Shown here in pieces: positions 9,348 through 18,900 of a stretch of 64,000 nt of DNA. Under the pieces are notes generated by a model. It searched no databases. It saw nothing but the letters and a program-made list of their open reading frames with translations, and was not told the origin of the DNA. The DNA is taken from contig CP070651.1 in NCBI GenBank assembly GCA_020354625.1, positions 3,201,554 to 3,265,553 on the forward strand. The letters run 5' to 3'. The stretch is from Trueperaceae bacterium (lineage in GTDB: Bacteria; Deinococcota; Deinococci; Deinococcales; Trueperaceae). Position 1 is the first letter of the stretch, and each line of letters opens with the position of its first letter. The position numbers and the translations under genes are program-made.

Positions 9348-10433
9348 TTATGCCTCCGGCCGGAGCAGATAGATCCTCGGATAGTGCCCACCGTGATAGA
9401 CACGCCTCACGTCGACAACGCGCCAGCTCCGCTGAGCAGCCAACACGCCTTCAAACAGCTTGATGTCGTGGGTAAGAAGCACCATACGTGCCGCGGGCGC
9501 GGCGACGCGCCGCATCTCTTCTAAAAAAGCTGGGTATAGATCCAGATTGCTCTGATGGGATCCCACAGCATCACCCCAAGGGAGGTCGGCCGTGATCACG
9601 TCGATGCCCCCCTCAGGGAGCGACAGGCGCGTCGCGTCCTCTTGAACGAGCCGTACGCGGTCTACCATCCCGGCGGCTTGGAGGTTGCACCGGGCACAGG
9701 CCACGGCCTCTCGGTCGAGATCACAGCCTGTGAGCTGGGAGGCCGGAGCCATCTCGGCACGTTCGATCAGCAAGGTACCGGAACCGCACATGGCGTTCAG
9801 GTAACGGTCGCGGTCGCCTGTACCCGAGAGCCGATTCATCGCCGCCGCCAGCGAGGCGTTCAGACCCCCGGGCATGTTACAAACCCGCCAGGAGCGTGCC
9901 GAAAGCGGCCTAGGCGTGACTCGGGTGAGCACCTCCCAACCCGAACCCTCCGGCGAAGGGCGAAAGCGCAAGAGAAGCTCCCCATCATCAGGGTCGAACC
10001 TGAGGCCGGTCGCTTCCTGGAGGGCATCTGCGAGCCGCTGCATCACTTTCGACTCGCGACCTGCAGCACCGAAACGGAAGCTCTGGAACGCGTCTTCACG
10101 CGTAACGGCACCGACCGTGGCCACGAGACGCCTGAAGTGCTGGTCACCGAGCATCGCCTTGGGCCTGGGAATATCGAAGTGGTCGAGACGGTAGACGGCC
10201 TTGACGGTCCGGAGGCCTTTGACTAGCCTCAAGGCACCTTTGGCCAGGAGGTGGATCGCATCCTCACGCAACGGTTCGGCGCGTAGACCCACATCGCGCG
10301 CTTCGGCCAACGCAACCGGTGCCAAACCTGCCAGCACCTCGGCTTCAAAAATCTGCGGCCGCCGCCGCCGTGCATTCGGCATCTCGATTCGAAAAAACGC
10401 GCCGGGATGAGGGCTAGCCCCCAGCCGGCACAC
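9348..10433 (-). CDS. THUMP-domain tRNA guanine-N2 methyltransferase (TrmN/Trm14-like)
   Basis: The protein has 361 residues. The N-terminal half (about 30-160) has the ferredoxin-like/THUMP layout of Trm14/TrmN proteins. The C-terminal half is a Rossmann methyltransferase with the SAM-binding stretch NAMCGSGTLLIE and the catalytic tetrapeptide region DLPWGD. Such enzymes methylate N2 of a guanosine (G6 in the Thermus example) in the tRNA acceptor stem. The start is taken as GTG at 10433 after a G-rich stretch (AGAGGGG); an internal ATG 17 codons later is an alternative. The gene stands alone. 23S rRNA methylation (RlmL-like) is a less likely function. Confidence 0.82.
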   Translation of the reverse strand: MCRLGASPHPGAFFRIEMPNARRRRPQIFEAEVLAGLAPVALAEARDVGLRAEPLREDAIHLLAKGALRLVKGLRTVKAVYRLDHFDIPRPKAMLGDQHFRRLVATVGAVTREDAFQSFRFGAAGRESKVMQRLADALQEATGLRFDPDDGELLLRFRPSPEGSGWEVLTRVTPRPLSARSWRVCNMPGGLNASLAAAMNRLSGTGDRDRYLNAMCGSGTLLIERAEMAPASQLTGCDLDREAVACARCNLQAAGMVDRVRLVQEDATRLSLPEGGIDVITADLPWGDAVGSHQSNLDLYPAFLEEMRRVAAPAARMVLLTHDIKLFEGVLAAQRSWRVVDVRRVYHGGHYPRIYLLRPEA

Positions 10434-10523
10434 CCCCTCTCGCCCCGGTAGCTTACCAGGTAACCCCCACTTGAACGTGCAACCGTCGTACCGATGATAT
10501 GACTACCCACCTACTCTGTTCGT

Positions 10524-10529
10524 TATAGT
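10524..10529 (+). promoter_or_regulatory. Candidate -10 box of the ABC permease operon
   Basis: TATAGT lies 8 bases upstream of the ATG at 10538, giving a transcript with almost no 5' leader. There is no Shine-Dalgarno sequence. Confidence 0.45.
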
Positions 10530-10537
10530 AATCTCGG

Positions 10538-11875
10538 ATGAAACCACGGCCCGAAGCCTCCCTCATCCTCCCACCCTCACGAAACGAAGTGGGGCGCTGG
10601 CAGACGCCGCTTTGGCTCACGACCCTATTCGTGACCATCACGGCGCTGGGGTGCTCGGGTATCTACCTGCTCGAGCTCCTCGGGCCCGAAGCCACACCCA
10701 CCCTCGAACCTCTGGCCATCTTTTTCGTCGCCCTGGCAGCTGCATCGCTTGCGCTACTCGGATCCCTGCAACAGGGACCTTCACGCTGGTTTGGACCCAC
10801 CGCCGGCGCCCTGATGATCCTCTCGCTCACGTTCGCGCCTGACCCCCCACTTATCGGGTTCGTGGCGGCCGGGCTCACATCGATCGTAGGCTTGATGAGC
10901 ATCTACGGCTTCGCCCGTGAGCAGCTCAGCGAGAAGACCCTCGATCACCTGAGCGGTTGGCTGTTTGTTCTCCCCGCTCTGCTCCTGATGCTGGTCTGGA
11001 TCTACTTCCCAGCCATCTACGCGTTCTGGATCAGCCTCTTCAAGGACTTCAACTATCTCGGGGCGGCCGAGTACGTCGGCTTGGAGAACTATGCCATCGC
11101 TTTCCGCGATCCGCTCTTCTTACGAGCCCTTACCAACACCGCATGGTATGTGGTAGGTACCGTCCCCATCAGCATCTTTCTCGGGGGTTTCGTCGCCATC
11201 TTGTTGAATGAGCGCATCAAGGGCCTCCCACTCTTTCGGCTCGTGTACTTCTTGCCCTATATCACTGCCCTCACAGCAGCAGCTGCGGTGTGGCGCTGGA
11301 TCTACAACCCAAACGTCGGGCTCCTCAACTGGGTGCTCGGCCTGGAAGGGTTTCGGTGGTTGGCCAATCCCGACGGGCTATTCGAGCTGCTCTTGGCACC
11401 CCTCGGCCTCTCTTTACCGCAGTTCCTGGCCGGTCCCAGCGTGGCCCTTTGCGCCATCATGCTCATGAGCATCTGGCACTTCCTCGGCTACAACGTGGTG
11501 ATCTTCCTCGCCGGCCTCCAGGCGATCCCCCGCGAGTACTACGAAGCGGCCCGCATCGACGGGGCCAGCTGGCTGCAACAGGTTCGTTACCTGACTTGGC
11601 CGCTGCTCTCCCCCACCACGTTCTTCGTCCTCATCATCAGCTTGATCGGCTCACTCAACGTCTTTACGCAGATCTTTATCATGACCCCGACCGGAGGCGT
11701 ACTCAACGACACCCTGTCGGCCGTGATGTACCTCTATTTCAAAGGCTTCCGCGATTTCGACTTCGGCTACGCTTCCGCCCTCGCCTTTATCCTCTTCGTG
11801 CTCACCCTGGCCCTGACGCTCTTGCAACGCCGCATTTTTACCCGCCTACAGGGCGCTGATCGCGAGGCGATATGA
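10538..11875 (+). CDS. Carbohydrate ABC transporter permease, MalF/UgpA-like, with N-terminal extension
   Basis: This 445-residue protein has a canonical six-segment permease core from about residue 140, including the coupling EAA loop EYYEAARIDGASWLQQVRYL that contacts the ATPase. Before it lie about 140 extra residues with three or four additional hydrophobic segments, so the protein is about 150 residues longer than usual UgpA/MalF-type subunits of 290-300. It forms the membrane channel with the next gene, which it overlaps by 4 bases (ATGA). The binding protein follows. No ATPase gene is nearby, so a shared MsmX/UgpC-type ATPase probably serves the system. The substrate is unknown; sugars or glycerol-3-phosphate are likely. 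Confidence 0.9.
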   Translation: MKPRPEASLILPPSRNEVGRWQTPLWLTTLFVTITALGCSGIYLLELLGPEATPTLEPLAIFFVALAAASLALLGSLQQGPSRWFGPTAGALMILSLTFAPDPPLIGFVAAGLTSIVGLMSIYGFAREQLSEKTLDHLSGWLFVLPALLLMLVWIYFPAIYAFWISLFKDFNYLGAAEYVGLENYAIAFRDPLFLRALTNTAWYVVGTVPISIFLGGFVAILLNERIKGLPLFRLVYFLPYITALTAAAAVWRWIYNPNVGLLNWVLGLEGFRWLANPDGLFELLLAPLGLSLPQFLAGPSVALCAIMLMSIWHFLGYNVVIFLAGLQAIPREYYEAARIDGASWLQQVRYLTWPLLSPTTFFVLIISLIGSLNVFTQIFIMTPTGGVLNDTLSAVMYLYFKGFRDFDFGYASALAFILFVLTLALTLLQRRIFTRLQGADREAI

Positions 11876-13119
11876 GCTTCCGCCAGTTCGGCAGCCGCCT
11901 CAGCATCTACCTGCTGCTCTCGATCGGCGCGGTCGCCATGGTCTTCCCGTTCTACTGGATGCTATCCACCTCATTCAAAACGCAGCGAGAGGCCTCGTCG
12001 ATCGTACCGGTCTTGCTCCCCGAGCAGTTGCGACCCCAAAACTGGTCCGCCGCCTACCGTCTCGGTTCACAGGGACGCCCCGGCCTCATAGGTGGCCTTC
12101 TCGGGGGGTTTTTCCCCGGACGCTCGGTCACCCTCGAGATCGTGCTGCAAGAAGAGGAAGAGGGCGCGGGCGTGAGCGTCACCATACCCAAACCCTTGGG
12201 AGTACTGAGCTTTCCCCTCAGCGACGACACCCTCATCGAGACCGACCCGGTGACCGTAACCGGTGACGGGAACCTCTACCGCATCCACCTCACCAACACC
12301 GGCACCGAACGCTACAGCCGGCTCCCGGTCGAACTGCGCATTCCCAAAGAGAGTTCCTTCGTGTCGAGTACTCTAGCCCCAGATGGAGTTCGGAGTGCGC
12401 GGCGCTCTAACCGCATCAGCTTCGACGACATCGCGCCGGGGGCGCTTTCATATCTCTTTCGAAACTACCTCTCGGCCTGGAACGCCGCCCCCTTCGGACG
12501 CTACTTCTTCAATTCCGCCTTCACCGCGGTAATCCAAGTTCTCGCCGGCCTCTGGGTGGCCAGCATGGCGGCTTTCGCCCTGGCGCGTATCCCCTTCTGG
12601 GGACGCGAGGTGATCTTCATTTTGATCCTCGGCACGCTGATGATCCCGGGCGAAGTCCTGCTGATCCCCAACTACGTACTGCTGGCGAGATTGGATTGGA
12701 TCGACACCTACTACGCCTTGATCGTTCCCTTCGTGGCCAGTGCCTTCGGCATCTTCTTGTTGCGCCAGTTCTTCCTCACGTTGCCACAAGAGCTATTCGA
12801 CGCCGCACGCATCGATGGTGCCGGCTGGTCGGTTCAACTCTGGCAGATCGCCCTACCGTTAGCCCTCCCCGGCCTGCTGACCTATGCACTCTTCGCCTTC
12901 TTGGGTGCCTGGAACGCACTCCTTTGGCCGCTGATCGTTACCAACAGCGAGCACATGCGCACCGTCCAGGTCGGTTTGCGCTTCTTTGTCGAGGAGTCTG
13001 GGACCGACTACAGCCAGCTGATGGCTGCCTCTACACTCGCCATCCTACCTATCATCATCGGCTTCTTCTTCGTACAGAAGCAGTTCATCCAAGGCATCGC
13101 GCGATCGGGGTTGAAATAG
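11872..13119 (+). CDS. Carbohydrate ABC transporter permease, MalG/UgpE-like, with large periplasmic insertion
   Basis: This 415-residue protein starts with the normal MalG-type first membrane segment (about 10-33) and ends with five further segments and the EAA loop ELFDAARIDGAGWSVQLWQI. Between them, at about residues 62-197, sits an insertion of roughly 135 residues rich in beta-prone, acidic sequence, where relatives (about 275 residues) have a short loop. The insert lies outside the membrane and could touch the binding protein. It is flanked by two similar stretches (LRPQNWSAAY and LFRNYLSAWN), as if the linker had been duplicated. The gene is translationally coupled to the upstream permease. 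Confidence 0.9.
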   Translation: MSFRQFGSRLSIYLLLSIGAVAMVFPFYWMLSTSFKTQREASSIVPVLLPEQLRPQNWSAAYRLGSQGRPGLIGGLLGGFFPGRSVTLEIVLQEEEEGAGVSVTIPKPLGVLSFPLSDDTLIETDPVTVTGDGNLYRIHLTNTGTERYSRLPVELRIPKESSFVSSTLAPDGVRSARRSNRISFDDIAPGALSYLFRNYLSAWNAAPFGRYFFNSAFTAVIQVLAGLWVASMAAFALARIPFWGREVIFILILGTLMIPGEVLLIPNYVLLARLDWIDTYYALIVPFVASAFGIFLLRQFFLTLPQELFDAARIDGAGWSVQLWQIALPLALPGLLTYALFAFLGAWNALLWPLIVTNSEHMRTVQVGLRFFVEESGTDYSQLMAASTLAILPIIIGFFFVQKQFIQGIARSGLK

Positions 13120-13282
13120 CGATCTACCGTGCATAGAGGGGGTGGGTGGGTACTGCGAAACGGAACCACACGGCGGTTACGTTGATATGATGACGTTCCA
13201 AGCGGTTGAGAGCTCACACGCTCTTTCAGAATCGATGGTGCGCTCAATCGACTCGAAAGGTCGCAATCATAGGGAGAACATC

Positions 13283-14623
13283 ATGATCGAGGTCTTCACG
13301 AAAAAGGTCTTGCTCGCCTGCGTCACGTTCCTGCTAGTGCTGCTTGCTTCCGGGGCTGCCCTAGGCCAAACGGTCGAAGAGGAGATCCAAACCCTCTGCA
13401 ACGAAAGCCCACAAGTGCTCGAGTTCTGGCACGGCTTCCGCAGTGGGGCGCCCCGTGAGGCGCTCGAGAACCTGACGCTCGAGTTCGATCGGGCAAACCG
13501 CGGCCAGATCTGTGTAAAGCCTATCAGCCAGGGCAGTTATCGCGATCTCTCCACCAAGATCCTGGCCGCCTCTGCCGCGGGAGAACTACCCGTCTTGGCA
13601 CAGGGCTTTGAGAACAACATCGCCACCTACCTCGCTGCCGGCGTGGTCAGCGATCTCGAGTCGATCGGCGTGAGTGCTGAAGGCCTCTACGACAACTTCG
13701 TCGAGGCCGTGAGGTGGGATGGCACGCTCTACGGAATCCCTTTCAACAAGTCGGTGCACGTCCTTTACTACAACCGCGACCTCTTACTCGAGTCGGCCGA
13801 CGCCTTGGCGGAAGCCGGCATCCCTGAAAACGAAGACGGCGTTCGCGTACCCACGACCGTCGACGAGTTCATCGCTGCGTCCTCTGTTCTCACCGCAACC
13901 TACGGCGAACCGGTCTACTGGTTCCGCCCGAGCGACCTGGCCACCTATGAAGACTGGTTCTGGACGCTCGGTGGCTCGTACTTCGATGATGCAGGCAACC
14001 TCACGCTCAATAGCGAGACCGGTGTCGAGGCGCTCGAGCTGCTGGTTAGCTTCGTACACGAACTCGGCATCGCCCGACCGATCACCGACGGGAGCTTCAT
14101 CAACGAGAACTTCGCCACCGGCGTGTTCGGCTTCGCCACCGACACCACCGCCGGCTACCGCTTCTACCTGCGAGCTGCCGAGTTCGATGTAGGCTTGGCA
14201 ACCATGCCGGGCCGGAACCCGGGTACGATCGGCGCCAGCGTCTTCCAGGGCACCAACATTTTGGTCTTCAACACCGCTTCCAGCGAGGATCAAAATGCGG
14301 CTGCCGAATACATCAATTTCCTGATCGCACCTCAGATCAACGCCGTCTTCGCCACCGCCACCGGATACGCTCCGCTCGGCAACGCCGCCGCTATGGAACC
14401 CGGCTTCGAACTCTACCTGGACGACAACCCCGACTTTAGCGCCATCATCGACCAACTCCCCGCTGCCCGCTTCGAACCGAACCTGCCGGAGTGGGAACAG
14501 ATCCGCTTCGATATCCTCGGCCAGGCGATCGTAAAAGCGGTCTTGCAAGAAGCGACACCACAAGAAGCGCTCGACGAGGCCCAGGCTGCCACAGAAGCCC
14601 TCTTGGCTGGTGAGACACGCTAA
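13283..14623 (+). CDS. Extracellular solute-binding protein of the sugar ABC system (UgpB-like)
   Basis: This 446-residue protein starts at ATG 13283 behind GGGAGAAC; the reading frame is open 47 codons further upstream, but without a ribosome binding site. A clear signal peptide (KKVLLACVTFLLVLLASGAALG) precedes the mature domain. The opening VLEFWHGFRSGAPREAL and the segment QGSYRDLSTKILAA fit family-1 binding proteins closest to UgpB. It captures the substrate for the two permeases just upstream. The 163-bp gap and separate ribosome binding site would allow extra expression of the binding protein, as is usual. Confidence 0.9.
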   Translation: MIEVFTKKVLLACVTFLLVLLASGAALGQTVEEEIQTLCNESPQVLEFWHGFRSGAPREALENLTLEFDRANRGQICVKPISQGSYRDLSTKILAASAAGELPVLAQGFENNIATYLAAGVVSDLESIGVSAEGLYDNFVEAVRWDGTLYGIPFNKSVHVLYYNRDLLLESADALAEAGIPENEDGVRVPTTVDEFIAASSVLTATYGEPVYWFRPSDLATYEDWFWTLGGSYFDDAGNLTLNSETGVEALELLVSFVHELGIARPITDGSFINENFATGVFGFATDTTAGYRFYLRAAEFDVGLATMPGRNPGTIGASVFQGTNILVFNTASSEDQNAAAEYINFLIAPQINAVFATATGYAPLGNAAAMEPGFELYLDDNPDFSAIIDQLPAARFEPNLPEWEQIRFDILGQAIVKAVLQEATPQEALDEAQAATEALLAGETR

Positions 14624-14690
14624 CACCAAGAAACCGAGACCGTTAGCGGGCTCTATGCCCGGTATTACCGCGAAGAGCGGCGTGATTTGC

Positions 14691-14725
14691 CCCGCTGGTC
14701 TGTCCGAAACAGAGAATACAGCGGG
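14691..14725 (+). terminator. Hairpin after the solute-binding protein gene
   Basis: CCCGCTG (14691-14697) pairs with CAGCGGG (14719-14725), with an inner TCTGT/ACAGA stem. No T-run follows, so it may be an mRNA-stabilising structure or a weak terminator before hemW. Confidence 0.45.
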
Positions 14726-14774
14726 CAACAAACCGAGAGGGCCGTTGATCGAGCATTCCGGTCGATCGGCAGGG

Positions 14775-15929
14775 ATGCCTGTGAAAGAGCCCTCTCATCA
14801 GGTAGTGCCGGTGAGTGAGCCGCGCTCGCTCTACCTGCACATCCCCTTCTGTCCGAGCATCTGCCCCTATTGCAACTTTCACAAGATGCGCCGCAACGAG
14901 GGGTTGGTCGCGGCCTTTCTCGAAAGGCTCACAGAGGAAGCCGGAGCGCTCTACGCACACTTTGGGGGGGAGCTCGACACCATCTACTTCGGCGGGGGAA
15001 CCCCTTCACACCTGAGCGATGGCGAGTTGGCAGCGGTGATCGCCATCTTGGAGCGTACCTGGGGTTGGCCCGCCAAAAAGGAGACCACGCTCGAAGCCGA
15101 TCCGCTGACGTTCGATCGAAACAGACTCGACACCTTTGGGGTGCTCGGCTTCGACCGGCTCTCGATCGGCGTGCAGTCGAGCCAAGACGATGTATTACGC
15201 TTCCTCGGACGCCTCCACCGTGGCCACGAGGGATTGGCAGCAATCGACATGGCGTTGGAAGCGGGTTTCAACGTGTCAGCCGACCTCATGACCGCCGTGC
15301 CGGGACAAGATACCGCCCGAGACCTCCATACCCTGGCGCAAACCGGCGTACCCCACCTGAGTGTCTACACCCTCACGATCGAACCCCAAACGCCTTTTGC
15401 ACGGCGCGGCGTTACCGTCGATCAGGACCGGGATGCAGACGACTTCGAATTGGCACATACCGTTCTCCACGGGTACGGCTTGGAGCGCTACGAGGTCTCG
15501 AGCCACGCCCGTCCCGGCTTCGAATCGGTGCACAACCGGGTGTACTGGCGCGGCTCGACCTTCTTCGGGCTCGGCCCCTCGGCAGCGAGCTTCTTGCCGG
15601 TTAGGGGTGCGATCGGCGAGCGCCGCAAGAACCACGTGATCAAGGCGTGGTTGGCGGGCGAACCCGCCGAGGTGCTGCCGGTGACAGCCGAGGATTACCT
15701 TCTCGAGATGCTCATGACCGGCTTGAGGACCAGGCACGGTGTAGAGCTCGACACTCTTGCAGCCCGTACGGGCCTACACCTCGAAGAACGCTACCGGCCG
15801 GTCCTCGAGGATGCGTTCAAGCAGGGGCTGCTCCGACGGGTGGGAAGACGACTCATCGCCACCGAACAGGGCCTTTTGAGACTCGACGGGCTCCTGAGAC
15901 GCTTTTTTCAGCAGCCGCCACAAGATTGA
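14775..15929 (+). CDS. hemW: Heme chaperone HemW (oxygen-independent coproporphyrinogen oxidase-like radical SAM protein)
   Basis: The protein has 384 residues from ATG 14775; GTG at 14811, preceded by CAGGTA, is an equally possible start. The radical-SAM cluster motif is CPSICPYCNF, with the three cysteines spaced CxxxCxxC as in HemW. IYFGGGTPSHL and a C-terminal winged-helix HemN_C region (DYLLEMLMTGLR) follow. HemW delivers heme to respiratory proteins rather than oxidising coproporphyrinogen; lack of the extra HemN N-terminal residues supports HemW. The frame is open further upstream, but those codons look non-coding. Confidence 0.88.
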   Translation: MPVKEPSHQVVPVSEPRSLYLHIPFCPSICPYCNFHKMRRNEGLVAAFLERLTEEAGALYAHFGGELDTIYFGGGTPSHLSDGELAAVIAILERTWGWPAKKETTLEADPLTFDRNRLDTFGVLGFDRLSIGVQSSQDDVLRFLGRLHRGHEGLAAIDMALEAGFNVSADLMTAVPGQDTARDLHTLAQTGVPHLSVYTLTIEPQTPFARRGVTVDQDRDADDFELAHTVLHGYGLERYEVSSHARPGFESVHNRVYWRGSTFFGLGPSAASFLPVRGAIGERRKNHVIKAWLAGEPAEVLPVTAEDYLLEMLMTGLRTRHGVELDTLAARTGLHLEERYRPVLEDAFKQGLLRRVGRRLIATEQGLLRLDGLLRRFFQQPPQD

Positions 15930-15976
15930 TACGGAGGTAGGTAGGTCCAGGCTACGCTGGCCTGCAACACAAAGGA

Positions 15977-18900
15977 TCATCCCAGCGCCATCGGCCGCGC
16001 CGGCACACTAGCGAGCTCGAGTGCCCGGAAGAGGAGGCGCGTGAGCACCTTGCCACTCGCCAAAGAGAGCATCTCTCCCTCGCGTATCTCGTTGAGCGTC
16101 AGATCGTACCGAATGAGGTCGAGCTCCGCCTCCAAAAAGCGCTTCACGCTCAAGGACTCGTCACCCTTTTGAGCTTCGAGATAAAGGCAGACCAGGTTGC
16201 GCTGGGCCCTACGCAGCTCGATCACCAAACCGCTCACAGCGATCTTCTCCCACTTGTCCTTCGACGGTAACGCCACCAGACCGTCCCGCAACCACCCGAG
16301 CCCCAGACGCTCACCCAGAACGAAGTAGCTCTTGGCGACCACCTTGAGCTCGACGCCAGAGCTATGGTTCGCCTCCACCACCCCGATGCCACTCGCCAGG
16401 TAGTCGAAGCTGGCGACGTCCTGAGCGAGGTGGGTTGGGACCCCTTGGTGCTCCAAACGCCTCACGACACTACGGTAGTTCCTCCGCTCAGAAGGGGGTA
16501 ACAGCTTCACAAGATCCCCTCGCAGGCTGCGAAGTGGCTTGCGGTAAAAGGAGACGAAATCGGTTACCGGTTCGATGGTTAGATCGCTGAGGAGCATCCA
16601 GTTGGCGATGGCCTCGACCGAAGCGACCATCTTGTCGAGCACATGGTACTGCAACGCCGTCGGCACCTCACCATCGAGGTTGAAGAGCCCCTCGAGGAAC
16701 GTCTGCGCTTCCAAGATCTCCAACGTCACCAGGGCGGCCTTGATGATCTCCTCGGGCGTCGCACCCGTTTCGTTGATGCCCCGGTGTACAAAGGAGATTC
16801 CGAGGATGTCTACCACTGTGTTGGTGAACTGGGTAGCGATGATTTCACGGCGGAGCGGGTGGGAACCGATCGCCTCGGGGAACCGTTCCCTTACCCCGGT
16901 CGGAAAGTAAGAAGTCAGGTAGTGCTGGAAGCGGGGATCGTCCGGAAAAGAGGTCGTGAGTAGATGACGATAGAGCCCCTGCTTGACATAGGACAGCAAG
17001 ATCGTCAGCTCCGGACGAGTCAACCCCTCCCCTGCGCGTTCACGATCTAGAAATTGCTTGTGTGTAGGCAAAAACTCGACCCGTGGTCGCAACCCACCCC
17101 GCTCGGAAAGATACTCTTGCAGCGAGACAAAGAGCGATAGATCCTGACGACTGCGCCGCTCAGCCGACGAGAGCGCCAGCGACTGATGGTAGTTGTTGCG
17201 CAACACCAAACTGCTGACTTCGGACGTCCAGTCTTTCAAGAGCCGGTTGCGCTGCACCTCGGTGAGATCACCAGAATCGACCAGGGATTGGAGCAGAATC
17301 TTGAGATTCACTTCCCGGTCGCTCATATCGACTCCGGCTGAATTATCGATGGCGTCAGTATTGATCTTACCCCCGGCCCGCGCGTATTCGACGCGGGCGA
17401 GTTGGGTAAGACCGAGGTTTCCACCCTCCCCAACCACACGCGCCCGCAGCTCGCTCGCATCGATCCTCACGGCGTCATTTCCAGCGTCGCCGACATCGGC
17501 ATTACGCTCGCTACTGGCCTTGACATAGGTTCCGACCCCACCGTTCCAAAGAAGATCGACCGGCATCTTGAGTAGGGCATGTATTAAATCCTGACCGCTC
17601 AAAGCGTCGTTCTCGAGACCGAGGAGCGCTCTGATTTGGGGGCTGAGAGGGATCGACTTGGCAGCACGATCGAACACCCCCCCACCGGCGCTGATCAGCG
17701 CTCGGTCGTAGTCTTGCCAGCTCGAGCGGGAGAGCTCGAATAGGCGCCTGCGCTCCCGGTAGCTCGCACGCGGATCGGGATCAGGATCGAGAAAGATATG
17801 CAGGTGGTTGAAAGCGGCGAGCAGCCGGATCTTTTCGGTAAAGAGCATGCCGTTGCCAAAAACGTCACCCGACATGTCGCCGATGCCGAGCACCGTTATC
17901 GGATCCTCGAACACATTCACCCCAAGCTCCCTGAAGTGACGGCCCACACACTCCCAGGCACCTCGGGCAGTGATGCCTTCAGCCTTGTGATCGTATCCCT
18001 GGGAACCGCCCGAGGCGAAGGCGTCTCCCAACCAGAAGTTGTACTCGGCGGCGGTCTCATTAGCGAGGTCGCTGAACGCAGCCGTCCCCTTGTCGGCGGC
18101 AACGACAAGATAGGGATCGGGATCGTCATAGCAAAGGACGCCGTCGGGTTGAACCGTGCGACCGTTCACGATGTTGTCGGTCACATCGAGCAAGCCCCGA
18201 ATAAAGGTTTGGTACTTCATGCGAACGTATTCCCTCAACGCCACGCGATCGCTAGGGGGGTGCTTGAGAACGAACCCCCCCTTCGAACCGACCGGGACGA
18301 TCACGGCATTCTTGGTCATCTGAGTCTTCATAAGCCCCAGGATCTCGGAGCGAAAATCGTCGGGACGATCGCTCCACCGCACCCCACCGCGTGCGACCCG
18401 CCCACCACGTAAGTGAGTCCCTTCGATACCCGGTCCCATCACCGCGATCTCGAACATCGGGCGGGGATCAGGCATGTCGAACACATCGGCCGAGGCGATC
18501 TTGAAGCTGATGTGATCACGTCCCAGGTAGAAATTGGTCCGTAGGGTAGCCTCTATGAGGTTGAAAAGGCCGCGCAAGACACGGTCTTCTGAGAGCGAGG
18601 AGACTGCCGCCAATGCCTCGGACAGCTCTTCTGCGATGCGTGCCGATTCTGCAGAGCGCTCCCCCTCAAAGCCGGGATCGAACTTGGCGGCAAAGTAGCG
18701 ATACAACTGACAGGCGATCGAGGGATGGTTGAGGAGGGTAGAGGCGATGTAACCCCGGCTCGTTCCGGTGCTGAGCTGGGCGTAGTACATCTGGTAGGCT
18801 CTCAACAAGAGTACCTGGCGAACCGTCAGTCCCGCATAGAGCACCAGGTGGTTCAGGTGATCGTTCTCATAAGCTCCCTCTAATAGGCTCTCTAGCGCCT

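Noticed and set aside
13142..13282. Extended start of the binding-protein gene
   Set aside because: The extra 47 codons lack a ribosome binding site and would place the signal peptide internally.
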